From: UBA5976 sp037137575
Lineage (GTDB): Bacteria > Actinomycetota > Actinomycetes > S36-B12 > UBA5976
Assembly: GCA_037137575.1 (NCBI GenBank)
Contig: JBAXKB010000014.1
Span: 1 to 23,362 of the forward strand
Reading direction: 5' to 3'
DNA length: 23,362 nt
The notes beneath the pieces were generated by a model. It made no database searches. It worked only from the letters and a program-made list of their open reading frames with translations, and was not told the DNA's origin. The position numbers were made by a program, and so were the translations under genes. Below are positions 7,154 through 16,400 of this stretch, piece by piece (position 1 is the first letter of the stretch; each line of letters begins with the position of its first letter).

Positions 7154-10100
7154 TTACTTCTGGTTTTTAAACGCGGCTGCCGGTGGCACTGGCGCTGCTG
7201 GCTTTGCGAGAGTAATCGCGTAACCATCAATCTGAACACCGTTGCCTGCCTTAGGCACTGTAATCACAATCTTGGATGTTGCCTTGATTGCAGTTACGTA
7301 ACAGATTGACTTGATCTGTCCTGCCTTACCGACTGTCTTAACTGGCTTACCAAGCTTCTTGCCATTCACAGTGACTGTAAACGCACCAAACTTAGCGCCG
7401 GTTACGTAGTAAATACATAGTGACTTACCTGCCGCAGCCTTAGTGATGTTAAGTACTGCATTCTTTGAGTTCTTCTTGGCAGTAGTTACCTTGCCCAGGA
7501 ATGAGCCCTTTAGCGCAACCTGTGACCACAGTGCAGCCTTTGCTGGCTTCATTGCAGTGTCATCCATTGCAACGGTGGTACAGCTCGGCGCGGTGAACGC
7601 CGAGGCGTTGCCTGACTTATCAACTAATCGAACAGCTAGACAGTAAGTAGTTCCTCGTACGCCATTCATGCTGTAACTAGTGGCAGTTCCATCAATCGGA
7701 CTAGACCAAGCACTCATCGGCTTGCCGTAAGCAGCTGATGCAATTACAACCTCGGAACGAAGTGCTACTCCATCGATATTGTCGTTACCTGCCCACTGCC
7801 AAACCGGAGTCACAGTAGTTGTGGCCAATGGCGCCTTGATTATCTTCACCCCAGTTGGCGCGGTCTTATCCGCGGCAGCCAGTACCAGTGTGATCGTTTC
7901 AAGTGACTGAATATCCTTGCTGGTTACAACTATGGCCGCTTTATCTGGCGTAGTAACCGCACATGAAGTGCTTGGATCTGGCAGAGTTTCTGCGTTTGCA
8001 CAGTCAGCATCACCTAAGTAAGCCGGTGTGAAGTCAGAATCCAAACCATCTGCAAAGAATGCGTACTTGCCAACTTCAGCGCCGAATTCGGAACCATCGA
8101 AGGTCCAGTTTCCATCAGAGTCGGTGTAGAGGCTGTAGACGTCATCATTTTGGATGTCCAACTTGGAACCACTCAAACGATAAACATTTACCAAAGCGTT
8201 GGCTCGAGGATTACCTTCTGCATCTAACACAACGCCACCAAAGACGACTGAGTAATGCTGCACGAAGTTAATTTCTAACTTATCGCCACTTCGTCCGGTG
8301 AAATCAGAATCGCCGACCGGTACCAGGAAGCCAGATTCTGGCTGACTTGAAACCGTAAAGTGCACGCCAAGCGGAAGATCAGTAAACGAGTAGTTTCCTG
8401 AATCATCTGTTTGGGTTGACGCGTATTCGTCACCTTCGTCAGTAACAAGTGTCACTGTTTGATCGCTCATGGCAACACCATCAAGAGTCTTTATGGAACC
8501 CGTTAGAACTGCTGGGATAGCGATTTCGCTGAAGGTAAGCGTGTCAGAAGTCACATTGCCAGTCGGTACGCCTGCCTGAGAAGTCCATGAAACTTCAGCG
8601 GAATTACTGCTGGTTCCGGTGACTCGAATTGGGAACATACTTGCTGGGACATGACTCACGACTACTGTGCCTGTTGACAAAGACTCTAGAGTTCCTAGCG
8701 GCTGTGCATCGAACTCAACAAACTTTCCGCCTTGAGTTACTTCTAGATGCGCAACAACATTTTCTAGTGCAACTGGGCGACTGTTAGTCAGCGGCACAGT
8801 TACTTGAACTGCGCTTAGCAAGCTAACTGATGGCAACACTGGCGCGTTACCAGTCAATGGAACTGCGTATGTTGTAGCGGTGTCGATTGAAAACGCATTT
8901 GCATTTCCAACCCAAGCACTTGAGGTATTCAAGTCATCTGGAACAACCTGGACTCGGTAACTCTCGCCGCGCGTCACACCAAATACGTAACTACCCGTGA
9001 AGGTTGTTCCGCCAAGATCTGGCTGAATCTTCCATGTCTTTGCGTCTAGCTGGTAAACGTTGATTGTTACTGGCTGCGCGTATGCTGCATTACCTGACTT
9101 CACATTGACTGTGAACTTCGGCAGAGCAACTGCGTTAATTACTGTTGCAGTTGTGAGCTTGTCACGAACCTTTACTAGCGCTGTCTTTGGATCCGCGGCT
9201 ACCTTGGTGCCACCGACGAAGGTAAGTGCATAACTGCCGGGCAGTTCGTAGCTCACCTTGTACTCACCGCGTAGGCCATCGATGCTAAATACGCCACTAG
9301 TTGCAGTGTCTGTGTAAGCAACAACTTCACCAGCGCGGTTGTAAACCGTTACAACACCTTCGGTTAACACTGTTGTGCCATCAAGTACCTGCACCTGAAG
9401 TGAGCCACCAATTGACGCTAGGTCTAGTGGTTCGGCCATAAGATCCAGGCCTGAAGTGAAGGCCGCCGCACCATCAGCAATACGCAACACGGTTGCATTC
9501 GCTGCAAGCGCATCTAGAACAACGCCACTTTCGGTATCGCTTACGAAGCCGCCTGGGTAACCAGCCGCAGCAATGTTTACGCGGTAGTCACCATCTGGGG
9601 CATAGACACTAATGAAACCGTCTGCATCTGTTTGGCCGGCAAACGAATCTCCATTAGCAACTGGAGACAAAGTTACGATTGCGCCAGTTATTGGTAGCGA
9701 ACCAGCCTTAATTACACCATCGAATGCAGTCCAGAACTTGATTGGTGCTGGATCAACATCGGTTGAAAGTTCACCACGAACCGCTTCAACTGTGGTTGCG
9801 TCAGCAAATGTCTTTGCGTTCGCATCAGGGCCCGCATACCAAACACGCTCTGCTGGCGGTGTTGCTGTTGTGCCATCAATTCGGATTCGGTATGAACCTG
9901 GAACTAGACCAGAGAAGTTGTAGTAACCGTTTTCATCCGTGACTTCAGTGCGAAGAGCAGTCAAACCTAAGCCGTTAGCCGCATACAAACCAACTGTGGC
10001 ACCAGCAACTGGTGTTGATTCAAGATTTGCACTTAGGCCACGTTGGCGCACGCCAGCAATCTGTAATGTCTGAGATGCACCTGAGCCAAGTACTCGACCT

Positions 10101-13100
10101 GAAATACCGGATGCGGAATCAAGTACCGCATCTTGGGTAGCTGCCGCTCCAGCTGCAATCACGACTGTGCGAACAACTTTGTCCGAGAATCGCTCTGCAG
10201 CGAATCGGAAGTTGTAGGTTCCTGGTACTACCTGAATAAAGGTGTAAGTGCCATCTTCTAATGTCGATGTCTGCGAAACCACATCACCGTTTGCAGCAAT
10301 TAACTGCACGGTTACAGCTGGCATTACATTTTGGAAGCTATCTTTCACAGCGCCCGAAATGGTAGCTGCATTGACATTGACCAATCCTGAAACTGCAGGG
10401 ACAGCGCCAGCTGCTGGAATCAAAATTGACTTAGCAGTTGCAACTGTTAGCGCTGAAGTATTTGCCCCTAACCAAACCGGTGCAAGCGTCGGGTTAACCG
10501 GTACGAGACGAATTCGGTACTGATTTAAGTTCTCAACACCGAAAGTGCGTACACCTTCCGAAGTCTCCTGGGTTAAACCAGCGTCAAGTAGCCACTCGCC
10601 ATCAGCCAAGGTGTAAACCTCAACAACTACTGGCTGCTTATAGGCAGTAGTTCCAGCGCTATAAATATTTACTGTCAATTTAGGCAAAGTCTTAACCTTG
10701 ATTGCTGCGGCAATATTTGCGCCATCTGCGACGGTGATTATTTTGGTGCCCGCTGCACTGAGCGAGCTAGTGTCGCCGACGAAAGTCTCAGCGAATACAC
10801 CATCTTGCTGGTAGCTAACTCGGTAGTAACCGCGCAAGCCAGCGAGGGTAAATATGCCGCCAACACTTGAATCATCGGTTGCAACAACCTTGCCAGTCTT
10901 ATCGTAAGCAGTAATAACACCATCGGTTACTACCTGGCCCAGTTCATCCTTGACGGTTACAAAGATCTTGCCGCCGCTTGCGCCCAGATCTAGTGATAAC
11001 GCGGTATTGGTTAGACCACTATCGAATGACAGGGTTCCCTCAGATACGAACAGCACGGCTGCGTTAGCAGCTGACGTGCTCAAGATAGGTGTGCCCACTT
11101 CTGAGGCATCTACGTATCCGGTTAAGTAACCTGGCGCAGCAACCTTGATTCGGTACGCACCATCTGGTGCGTAAATTGCAAAGTTACCTAAATCGTCGGT
11201 AATTCCAGTCAGGGCCGAGTTGCCCGAAAGTGAAATCAAGCTCACTGAAACAAGCGAGACTGATCCGCCCACAACAGCCCATTGGCCATCGTGGATGTTT
11301 CCGGTAAACAGCGTCCAAGGAGCCACTGGCTGTGGATCGATACCCGATGCGTATGCACCTAATGTGGCAGTGATGCCAGCCGCTTCCTTGAATGTTGCAG
11401 CATTTACATCAGCGCCGTACCAGAATGATTCGGCAGGAACTTCGGCGTTGCTGTTATCGAAGTAAACCTTGTAACTTCCAGCTAACAAGCCAACGAAGTT
11501 GTAGTTACCATCTGCATCTGTTTGAACGGTCTGGATTGCAGCTAACCCGGAGCCAGTTGCTGAGTACACAGAAACAGTAGCGCCAACAATCGGAGCCGTC
11601 GGCTGACCAGCAAGTAACGCCCGTCCAGAAATACCTGATGCTGGAGTGAGCTGCGCATCCAAAGTTGCGGCTTGGCCAGCGACAACTATGTACTTCTTTG
11701 CGTACTTAATCGCATAACCATCGGCCACGAACTTCACGGTGTAGGTTCCACTAAGAATTTGTGCAAAATGGTATCCACCATCGGAACGAGTTGTTGTTGT
11801 GTCAGCAACCGCGCCCATGTTGTCGATAAGGGTCACTTCTGCACTCGGAATTCCTGTCAATTCTGAATCAGAAACAGTGCCATCAACCACACCAGCAAGT
11901 GAGTTCATCACTACGTTGCCAAGTGCAGGAGCCGCACCGGTTGCCGGGATAGAGATTGTTGAAGCTGCAGATACCGACTTAGCGAGTCGAGCAGCGCCAA
12001 CCCAAACAGGCGTCAACAATTCAGAGTTTGGTACCACTCGGATGCGGTACTGATCGCCATTGGCTACACCAAATGAAACTGAGCCTGAAGATGTTTCCTG
12101 AGTCAACGCATCATTCAATGTCCACTCGCCATCAACTTGGCTGTAAACCTCAACCGTTACTGGCTGCTTAAATGCAGCAGCAGGGGTGGCACCATCAACC
12201 ACATTCACGGTTAACTTAGGCAACGCCTTTACGTTAATCGTTACTGTCGGCTTTGTTGTTTTGTTAACAGCTGCGGTCTTGGTCTTTGGATCAGCAATGT
12301 TTGAGGTGTCACCGTAGTAAGTCGTAGCGAATACACCATCTTGCGCGTAGCTAACTCGGTAGGTTCCGTTAAGACCTGCAACAGTGAAAGCGCCAGCTTG
12401 AGCGCCACTTACGAAACCAGCGACATTGCCAGTGGAATCGTAAACTGTTACATCACCATCGGTGACAGTCTTTCCTGCATCATCCTTAACAATGACGGTG
12501 ATAGAGCCACCAGAGCCTGAAAGATCAAGCGTCAAATCATTGGTGTCAAGACCGCCATCGATTTGCGCGACGTTATCACTAACTGAAACAACTGCTGCGC
12601 CAAGTGCTGACGTGCTAAGAACTGCGTCGCCACCTTGGGTTGCATCAATGAAGCCAGTTGCAAAGCCTGAGGCAGCAACCTGAATCTGGTACGAACCATC
12701 AGGCGCGTACAACGCGAAGTTACCGTTTTCATCAGTTAGATCGGTTGTGACAACTTTGCCAGTCAATGTTGCTAGCGAAACAGTCACCAAAGATACTGCT
12801 GCGCCTGAAACAGCATTTGTGCTGTCCAAGATTGTGCCCTTAATAAGTGCCCATGATTTGGTTGGCTGCGGATCAACATCCTTTGTGTATTCACCAAATG
12901 CGGCGGCAACTGCACTAGCGTCTTTGAAAGATCCAACGTTCTCGCCATCGCTATACCAGAACGCTGAGGTAGGCACATCTGCTGTTGTGCCATCAAATCG
13001 AATCTTGTATGAGCCCGAGACTAGACCAATGAAGTTGTAAGTACCGTCATCGTTTGTGGTAACGCTCTGAACTGGGGTTACACCTGAGCCAGTAGCGGTG

Positions 13101-16100
13101 TAGATAGATACTGTGGCCCCAATAACTGGCTGGTCATCAGTAGAGAACAAGTGACCAGTGATACCGGATGCTGAGTTCATGATCATGTTTGCCGAGGTGG
13201 ACCCGCCACCTGCAACAACAACATTGTTCGCATATTTAATGGCGTATTGTTCCGCGACGAACTTAACTGTGTACTTACCTGGACTCACTCGGTAGAGGTT
13301 GTAAACACCATCTTCACGCGAGGTAGTGCTCTTAAGTACATTGCCTGATGAGTCAACAAGCTCGACTAGAGCGCCTGATACATCGCCGTCAAAACTGTCG
13401 GTGACATGGCCCTTAATTACTCCAGTTGTAACGTTGATAACTACGTTATCCATGGTCGGAGCTTTACCAACTGCAGGAATGATAATTGATGACGCATCGT
13501 TAACCGTGTTCGCCGCTGACACAGCACCAACCCAAACGGGAGCGAGCAAGTAGGAATCTGGTAGAACTCGGATTCGGTAGGAAGCGCCGTTGGTCACACC
13601 AATGGTGGCGGTACCGTCGTTTGTGGTTGTCGTAAGGTCTGCATTCAAAGACCATTTACCTGATGCGTAGGTGTAGACCTCAACTGTTGCATCATCGGCG
13701 TATGCCGGTGCATTAGCTCCCGTAGTAGTCACAAGTTTCAGTGCCAGGCTCGGCAAGGTAACAGTTGCCAAATTACGTTTTAAGTTTGCTCCATCAGTTA
13801 CGTTGACAATTTCGGTGCCAGCATCAGAAAGTCTGGAAGTTCCACCAACAAAACGTTTTGCAAAAGCGCCAGCTGATTCGTAGCTGAAACTAAATTTTCC
13901 ACGAAGGCCAGAAAGTACAAAGGTGCCATTTTCATCACAAGTATCCGTGAAAGCCACCGCATTGCCCTGGCTGTTGTAAGCGACGAGAACACCTTCAGAT
14001 ACTGGAGTTTTAGTGTCATCAACTACTGTTACTTTCACAGTTCCGCCATTGCCAGATAAGTCGATAGACCAGTTACTTAGCGTCCAGGCATTTTCAAAGC
14101 TTGCAACGCCTTGGCCCACGGTAACTTTTACTGCATCTGCAAAGCCAACTACTAAGGTTGGCTGATCGCCAACCTCGCCTACGTACCCGGTTGCATAACC
14201 AGCGGACGCAATTTTAATGCCATACGTACCATCTGGAACTGTGACTGAGAAGTTTCCGTCAGGATCGGTCAAACCTGATTGTGCAACAAGTCCGTCTGAA
14301 CGCACGACTGTCACTGTGGCATTTTCTACTGGGAGTAGTCCGTCTGTTGGGTCAGTTACCGTTACTTTTCCGGTCACACTTGCCCAAGGAGTTACCGGAA
14401 GCGGATTTACATCGTTGACGGTGTATCCCGGCCTGGTTGTAATGTCGCCCGCTTGGCCAAATGACCGTGCGTTAGAAGTAGCCTGGTCTTCCGGCAGCCA
14501 AAATACGCCAGCATTCGGATTTGAATCCGAAGCATCAAACTTGATGCGGTAGCTACCAGCATTTAAACCACTAACTTGGTAGGTTCCATCCGCTTGAGTA
14601 ATTGCGGTGGCAACTGGGAGTAAACCAGAACCTAGTGATGAATAGATTGAAACTCGAACACCATCAAAGCCTTGCGCATTCACTGTTGAAGTAACTTTTC
14701 CAGTGATCCCGGAACCTGAAACTAGTGTGATGTCCTGTTGCGCGACTTTGTTTGCTTCAACAGTAAATTCTGGCGAGTAGGAAACTCGGTACCCATCGTT
14801 TGAGAATTTAACTGTGTAAGTTCCAGCGGTGATACGAGGTAGGCGATAAGCGCCCTTGCCATCGGTTGGCGAAGATGCAACGGTGTCACCGTAGGCATTG
14901 ATTAGTTCAACTGTGGTTGCGGAAACAGCTGCATCATTTGTGTCAGTTGTGGTACCGGACACAACACCAGCAGCGGGCAAAGTTGCGCTCTTATTGGCAA
15001 CGTTTGCTGTGGTGATTGTTACACCTAGTAACGATCCGGTTAAGCGGAAATCTTGGAGATTACTTGTTTCATCGTAGAAATAAAGGTTGTATGTTCCTGC
15101 GCCCAGGCCGTTTGTCGTAAAGCGTCCATCTTGGCCAGTTTCGGTTGGTGATGATGGAGTTTCATTTCCGTCTGCATCAACTTGTTCTACATCAACGCGA
15201 GCACCTGATACTGCGCCATTTGCCGAGGTAAGTGTGCCCGAGATGGTGAATCCGTTTACTAGCGCCTGTGAAGCTGTAATTGTTGAACCAGCATGAATGG
15301 TTACAAGTTTTGCATCTGAATCTTTAAGTGGGCTACCAAGCGGTCCACCGACCCACATGTTTAGCTCACCGTCAGGAAGGCCCTTGAATGACGCAATACC
15401 CTGTTGATCTGCAATAGCAACTGCAACTTCATCGTCTGCGGAGAGCAAGTGAACAACTGCGCCCGCAACTTTATTTGCACCTGACGTAACGGTTACCGTT
15501 AAATTGCCACCTGCGTCTGGATTGTAGGAGTACGGGCTATTCGGATTTGAATACCCGGCAGCAAAAGTCTTGTCATCCGAAGTGAATGCCTGATGCATGC
15601 CTGATGGATCAACAATTTTTATGTTGTATGAACCAGCAGCTGGCACGGGCAAAAGCCCTGTTCCAGATGTGTTGGGATCTATCAGTGAAGCGAACGTGGC
15701 ATCTTCGCCATTAAAGCTTCCGGAAATTGTAAAGACCGCATTTTGGATTGGGGTTTTAGTGGCAAGGTCGATTGCCTTAACGGAATACTTGCCCATTGCA
15801 TTTAATTTGAAATCTGGGATTGTTACATAAGCCTTATCGGCCACAGTGATCTTGCCATCGGCGACATTGAAATCTACTGAGTTAGAGGTACCAAACCTTG
15901 AAGTGGGCACATCAGCCTTCGCGAGCGGGTAATTAACCCGATAAGTTCCATCTTCAACATTGTCAAACTTGTACGGGGCGTTTGTTGAGGTGGGTGCTGG
16001 CGACGGCGTAACAGTCGCAGTCGCAACTGCGGTGTATTTGTCAGCATCCGCGTCATACTTTTCCAGTTGAACAGTTGCGCCGACCAAACTTAGGTCTTTA

Positions 16101-16207
16101 ACCGCTGTAACTTTGCCACTTAAAGTTACGCCGGCAGCAGTTGCAGGGGCGATGAAACCTGCTGCAACCATCAGCGAAGCCAAAAGGACTTTAATGAACC
16201 GTGACAT
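7154..16207 (-). CDS. giant secreted protein of carboxypeptidase-regulatory-like repeats
   Basis: The 3017-residue protein has a signal peptide (MSRFIKVLLASLMVAAGF, cleavage near ATA-A at 24-25). It then consists almost entirely of small beta-sandwich domains of the carboxypeptidase-regulatory-like/CNA-B/SdrD class, shown by recurring G-x-V-x-G-A-x-V, T-D-x-x-G-x-Y-x-F-x-G-L and G-S-Y-x-I-x-F patterns. Four supra-repeats of 515, 510, 509 and about 517 residues start at residues 417, 932, 1442 and 1951, and a degenerate fifth start lies at 2468. Residues about 2783-3017 form a different tail, beginning TAPTGVKI (fibronectin III-like), then a lysine-rich beta domain and a Pro/Ala end. No LPXTG motif or anchor helix is present. 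Cysteines are nearly absent except near the C-terminus. AGGGAGC lies 7 nt before the ATG. A stalk, adhesin or matrix role is likely, but the ligand is unknown. Confidence 0.85.
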   Translation of the reverse strand: MSRFIKVLLASLMVAAGFIAPATAAGVTLSGKVTAVKDLSLVGATVQLEKYDADADKYTAVATATVTPSPAPTSTNAPYKFDNVEDGTYRVNYPLAKADVPTSRFGTSNSVDFNVADGKITVADKAYVTIPDFKLNAMGKYSVKAIDLATKTPIQNAVFTISGSFNGEDATFASLIDPNTSGTGLLPVPAAGSYNIKIVDPSGMHQAFTSDDKTFAAGYSNPNSPYSYNPDAGGNLTVTVTSGANKVAGAVVHLLSADDEVAVAIADQQGIASFKGLPDGELNMWVGGPLGSPLKDSDAKLVTIHAGSTITASQALVNGFTISGTLTSANGAVSGARVDVEQVDADGNETPSSPTETGQDGRFTTNGLGAGTYNLYFYDETSNLQDFRLTGSLLGVTITTANVANKSATLPAAGVVSGTTTDTNDAAVSATTVELINAYGDTVASSPTDGKGAYRLPRITAGTYTVKFSNDGYRVSYSPEFTVEANKVAQQDITLVSGSGITGKVTSTVNAQGFDGVRVSIYSSLGSGLLPVATAITQADGTYQVSGLNAGSYRIKFDASDSNPNAGVFWLPEDQATSNARSFGQAGDITTRPGYTVNDVNPLPVTPWASVTGKVTVTDPTDGLLPVENATVTVVRSDGLVAQSGLTDPDGNFSVTVPDGTYGIKIASAGYATGYVGEVGDQPTLVVGFADAVKVTVGQGVASFENAWTLSNWSIDLSGNGGTVKVTVVDDTKTPVSEGVLVAYNSQGNAVAFTDTCDENGTFVLSGLRGKFSFSYESAGAFAKRFVGGTSRLSDAGTEIVNVTDGANLKRNLATVTLPSLALKLVTTTGANAPAYADDATVEVYTYASGKWSLNADLTTTTNDGTATIGVTNGASYRIRVLPDSYLLAPVWVGAVSAANTVNDASSIIIPAVGKAPTMDNVVINVTTGVIKGHVTDSFDGDVSGALVELVDSSGNVLKSTTSREDGVYNLYRVSPGKYTVKFVAEQYAIKYANNVVVAGGGSTSANMIMNSASGITGHLFSTDDQPVIGATVSIYTATGSGVTPVQSVTTNDDGTYNFIGLVSGSYKIRFDGTTADVPTSAFWYSDGENVGSFKDASAVAAAFGEYTKDVDPQPTKSWALIKGTILDSTNAVSGAAVSLVTVSLATLTGKVVTTDLTDENGNFALYAPDGSYQIQVAASGFATGFIDATQGGDAVLSTSALGAAVVSVSDNVAQIDGGLDTNDLTLDLSGSGGSITVIVKDDAGKTVTDGDVTVYDSTGNVAGFVSGAQAGAFTVAGLNGTYRVSYAQDGVFATTYYGDTSNIADPKTKTAAVNKTTKPTVTINVKALPKLTVNVVDGATPAAAFKQPVTVEVYSQVDGEWTLNDALTQETSSGSVSFGVANGDQYRIRVVPNSELLTPVWVGAARLAKSVSAASTISIPATGAAPALGNVVMNSLAGVVDGTVSDSELTGIPSAEVTLIDNMGAVADTTTTRSDGGYHFAQILSGTYTVKFVADGYAIKYAKKYIVVAGQAATLDAQLTPASGISGRALLAGQPTAPIVGATVSVYSATGSGLAAIQTVQTDADGNYNFVGLLAGSYKVYFDNSNAEVPAESFWYGADVNAATFKEAAGITATLGAYASGIDPQPVAPWTLFTGNIHDGQWAVVGGSVSLVSVSLISLSGNSALTGITDDLGNFAIYAPDGAYRIKVAAPGYLTGYVDASEVGTPILSTSAANAAVLFVSEGTLSFDSGLTNTALSLDLGASGGKIFVTVKDELGQVVTDGVITAYDKTGKVVATDDSSVGGIFTLAGLRGYYRVSYQQDGVFAETFVGDTSSLSAAGTKIITVADGANIAAAIKVKTLPKLTVNIYSAGTTAYKQPVVVEVYTLADGEWLLDAGLTQETSEGVRTFGVENLNQYRIRLVPVNPTLAPVWLGANTSALTVATAKSILIPAAGAVPAVSGLVNVNAATISGAVKDSFQNVMPAVTVQLIAANGDVVSQTSTLEDGTYTFIQVVPGTYNFRFAAERFSDKVVRTVVIAAGAAATQDAVLDSASGISGRVLGSGASQTLQIAGVRQRGLSANLESTPVAGATVGLYAANGLGLTALRTEVTDENGYYNFSGLVPGSYRIRIDGTTATPPAERVWYAGPDANAKTFADATTVEAVRGELSTDVDPAPIKFWTAFDGVIKAGSLPITGAIVTLSPVANGDSFAGQTDADGFISVYAPDGDYRVNIAAAGYPGGFVSDTESGVVLDALAANATVLRIADGAAAFTSGLDLMAEPLDLASIGGSLQVQVLDGTTVLTEGVVTVYNRAGEVVAYTDTATSGVFSIDGLRGEYKVSYELPGSYALTFVGGTKVAADPKTALVKVRDKLTTATVINAVALPKFTVNVKSGNAAYAQPVTINVYQLDAKTWKIQPDLGGTTFTGSYVFGVTRGESYRVQVVPDDLNTSSAWVGNANAFSIDTATTYAVPLTGNAPVLPSVSLLSAVQVTVPLTNSRPVALENVVAHLEVTQGGKFVEFDAQPLGTLESLSTGTVVVSHVPASMFPIRVTGTSSNSAEVSWTSQAGVPTGNVTSDTLTFSEIAIPAVLTGSIKTLDGVAMSDQTVTLVTDEGDEYASTQTDDSGNYSFTDLPLGVHFTVSSQPESGFLVPVGDSDFTGRSGDKLEINFVQHYSVVFGGVVLDAEGNPRANALVNVYRLSGSKLDIQNDDVYSLYTDSDGNWTFDGSEFGAEVGKYAFFADGLDSDFTPAYLGDADCANAETLPDPSTSCAVTTPDKAAIVVTSKDIQSLETITLVLAAADKTAPTGVKIIKAPLATTTVTPVWQWAGNDNIDGVALRSEVVIASAAYGKPMSAWSSPIDGTATSYSMNGVRGTTYCLAVRLVDKSGNASAFTAPSCTTVAMDDTAMKPAKAALWSQVALKGSFLGKVTTAKKNSKNAVLNITKAAAGKSLCIYYVTGAKFGAFTVTVNGKKLGKPVKTVGKAGQIKSICYVTAIKATSKIVITVPKAGNGVQIDGYAITLAKPAAPVPPAAAFKNQK
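8807..10357 (-). repeat. supra-repeat 4 of the giant protein
   Basis: Residues 1951-2467 (about 517 residues). Markers are TISGAVKD at the start, SGISGRVL (anchor 2035), RVWYAGPD, DVDPAPIKFWTAFDG, YAPDGDYRVNIAAAGYPGGF and SAWVGNANA. It carries an insertion after the SGISGRVL strand (IAGVRQRGLSANLE) that the other copies lack. A degenerate fifth start follows at residue 2468. Confidence 0.75.
10358..11884 (-). repeat. supra-repeat 3 of the giant protein
   Basis: Residues 1442-1950 (509 residues). Markers are VVDGTVSD at the start, SGISGRAL (anchor 1526), ESFWYGAD, GIDPQPVAPWTLFTG, YAPDGAYRIKVAAPGYLTGY and PVWLGANTS. The domain order matches copies 1, 2 and 4. Confidence 0.8.
11885..13414 (-). 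repeat. supra-repeat 2 of the giant protein
   Basis: Residues 932-1441 (510 residues), with the same domain order as copy 1. Markers are VIKGHVTD at the start, SGITGHL (anchor 1016), SAFWYSDG, DVDPQPTKSWALIKG, YAPDGSYQIQVAASGFATGF and PVWVGAARL. It resembles copy 3 closely in protein sequence. Confidence 0.8.
13415..14959 (-). repeat. supra-repeat 1 of the giant protein
   Basis: Residues 417-931 (515 residues). The unit opens with a VVSGTTTD domain, followed by a second domain marked SGITGKV (anchor isoleucine 501), a NPLPVTPWASVTGKV junction, a VPDGTYGIKIASAGYATGYV domain, a domain starting DLSGNGGTVKVTVVDD and an LVAPVWVGA-type domain. It is the most divergent of the four full copies and holds one unpaired cysteine. 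Confidence 0.8.
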
Positions 16208-16231
16208 AACAATTGCTCCCTAAATCCGAGA

Positions 16232-16337
16232 ATGTTAACCTTCAAAAAAAGTAAATCTGGACAATATTATCGCACGGTTTCATGCCAATTCACACCAAAA
16301 AATTGTCCTACAGTAAGAATTGGAGAGATGTTAACCT
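16232..16337. promoter_or_regulatory. repeated ATGTTAACCT motif and CCAATTC/GAATTGG inverted repeat
   Basis: The 10-mer ATGTTAACCT, with a palindromic GTTAAC core, occurs twice in this 193-bp divergent spacer, at 16232-16241 and 16328-16337. Between the copies are CCAATTC (16285-16291) and GAATTGG (16317-16323), which form an inverted repeat with a 25-bp spacer. The positions flank the promoter of the giant gene and lie upstream of serC. They could be sites for one or two regulators; no regulator gene is in view. Confidence 0.35.
16261..16288 (-). promoter_or_regulatory. promoter of the giant repeat-protein gene
   Basis: On the minus strand TTGGCA (plus 16283-16288) and TATTGT (16261-16266) are separated by 16 nt. 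This would give a leader of roughly 45 nt before the ATG at 16207, consistent with the Shine-Dalgarno site there. The -35 partly overlaps one arm of a 7-bp inverted repeat. Confidence 0.4.
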
Positions 16338-16388
16338 GAGAAAACGCCAATACTGATACCTCAAAAGTGCGCGAAACCCATAACCTTT

Positions 16389-16394
16389 TAGACT
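16389..16394 (+). promoter_or_regulatory. -10 box of serC, leaderless type
   Basis: TAGACT (TAnnnT) is followed by 6 nt and then the ATG at 16401. No Shine-Dalgarno sequence is present, so transcription probably starts at the start codon. No good -35 is seen. Confidence 0.5.
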
Positions 16395-16400
16395 TAAGGC

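Noticed and set aside
8807..14959. Regularly spaced repeats as a possible CRISPR or minisatellite array
   Set aside because: The period is about 1.5 kb, the similarity is at protein level and stays in frame, and there are no short identical repeats with spacers.
7154..16207. LPXTG sortase anchoring of the giant protein
   Set aside because: No LPXTG-like motif followed by a membrane helix and basic tail is present; the end is Pro/Ala-rich and soluble.
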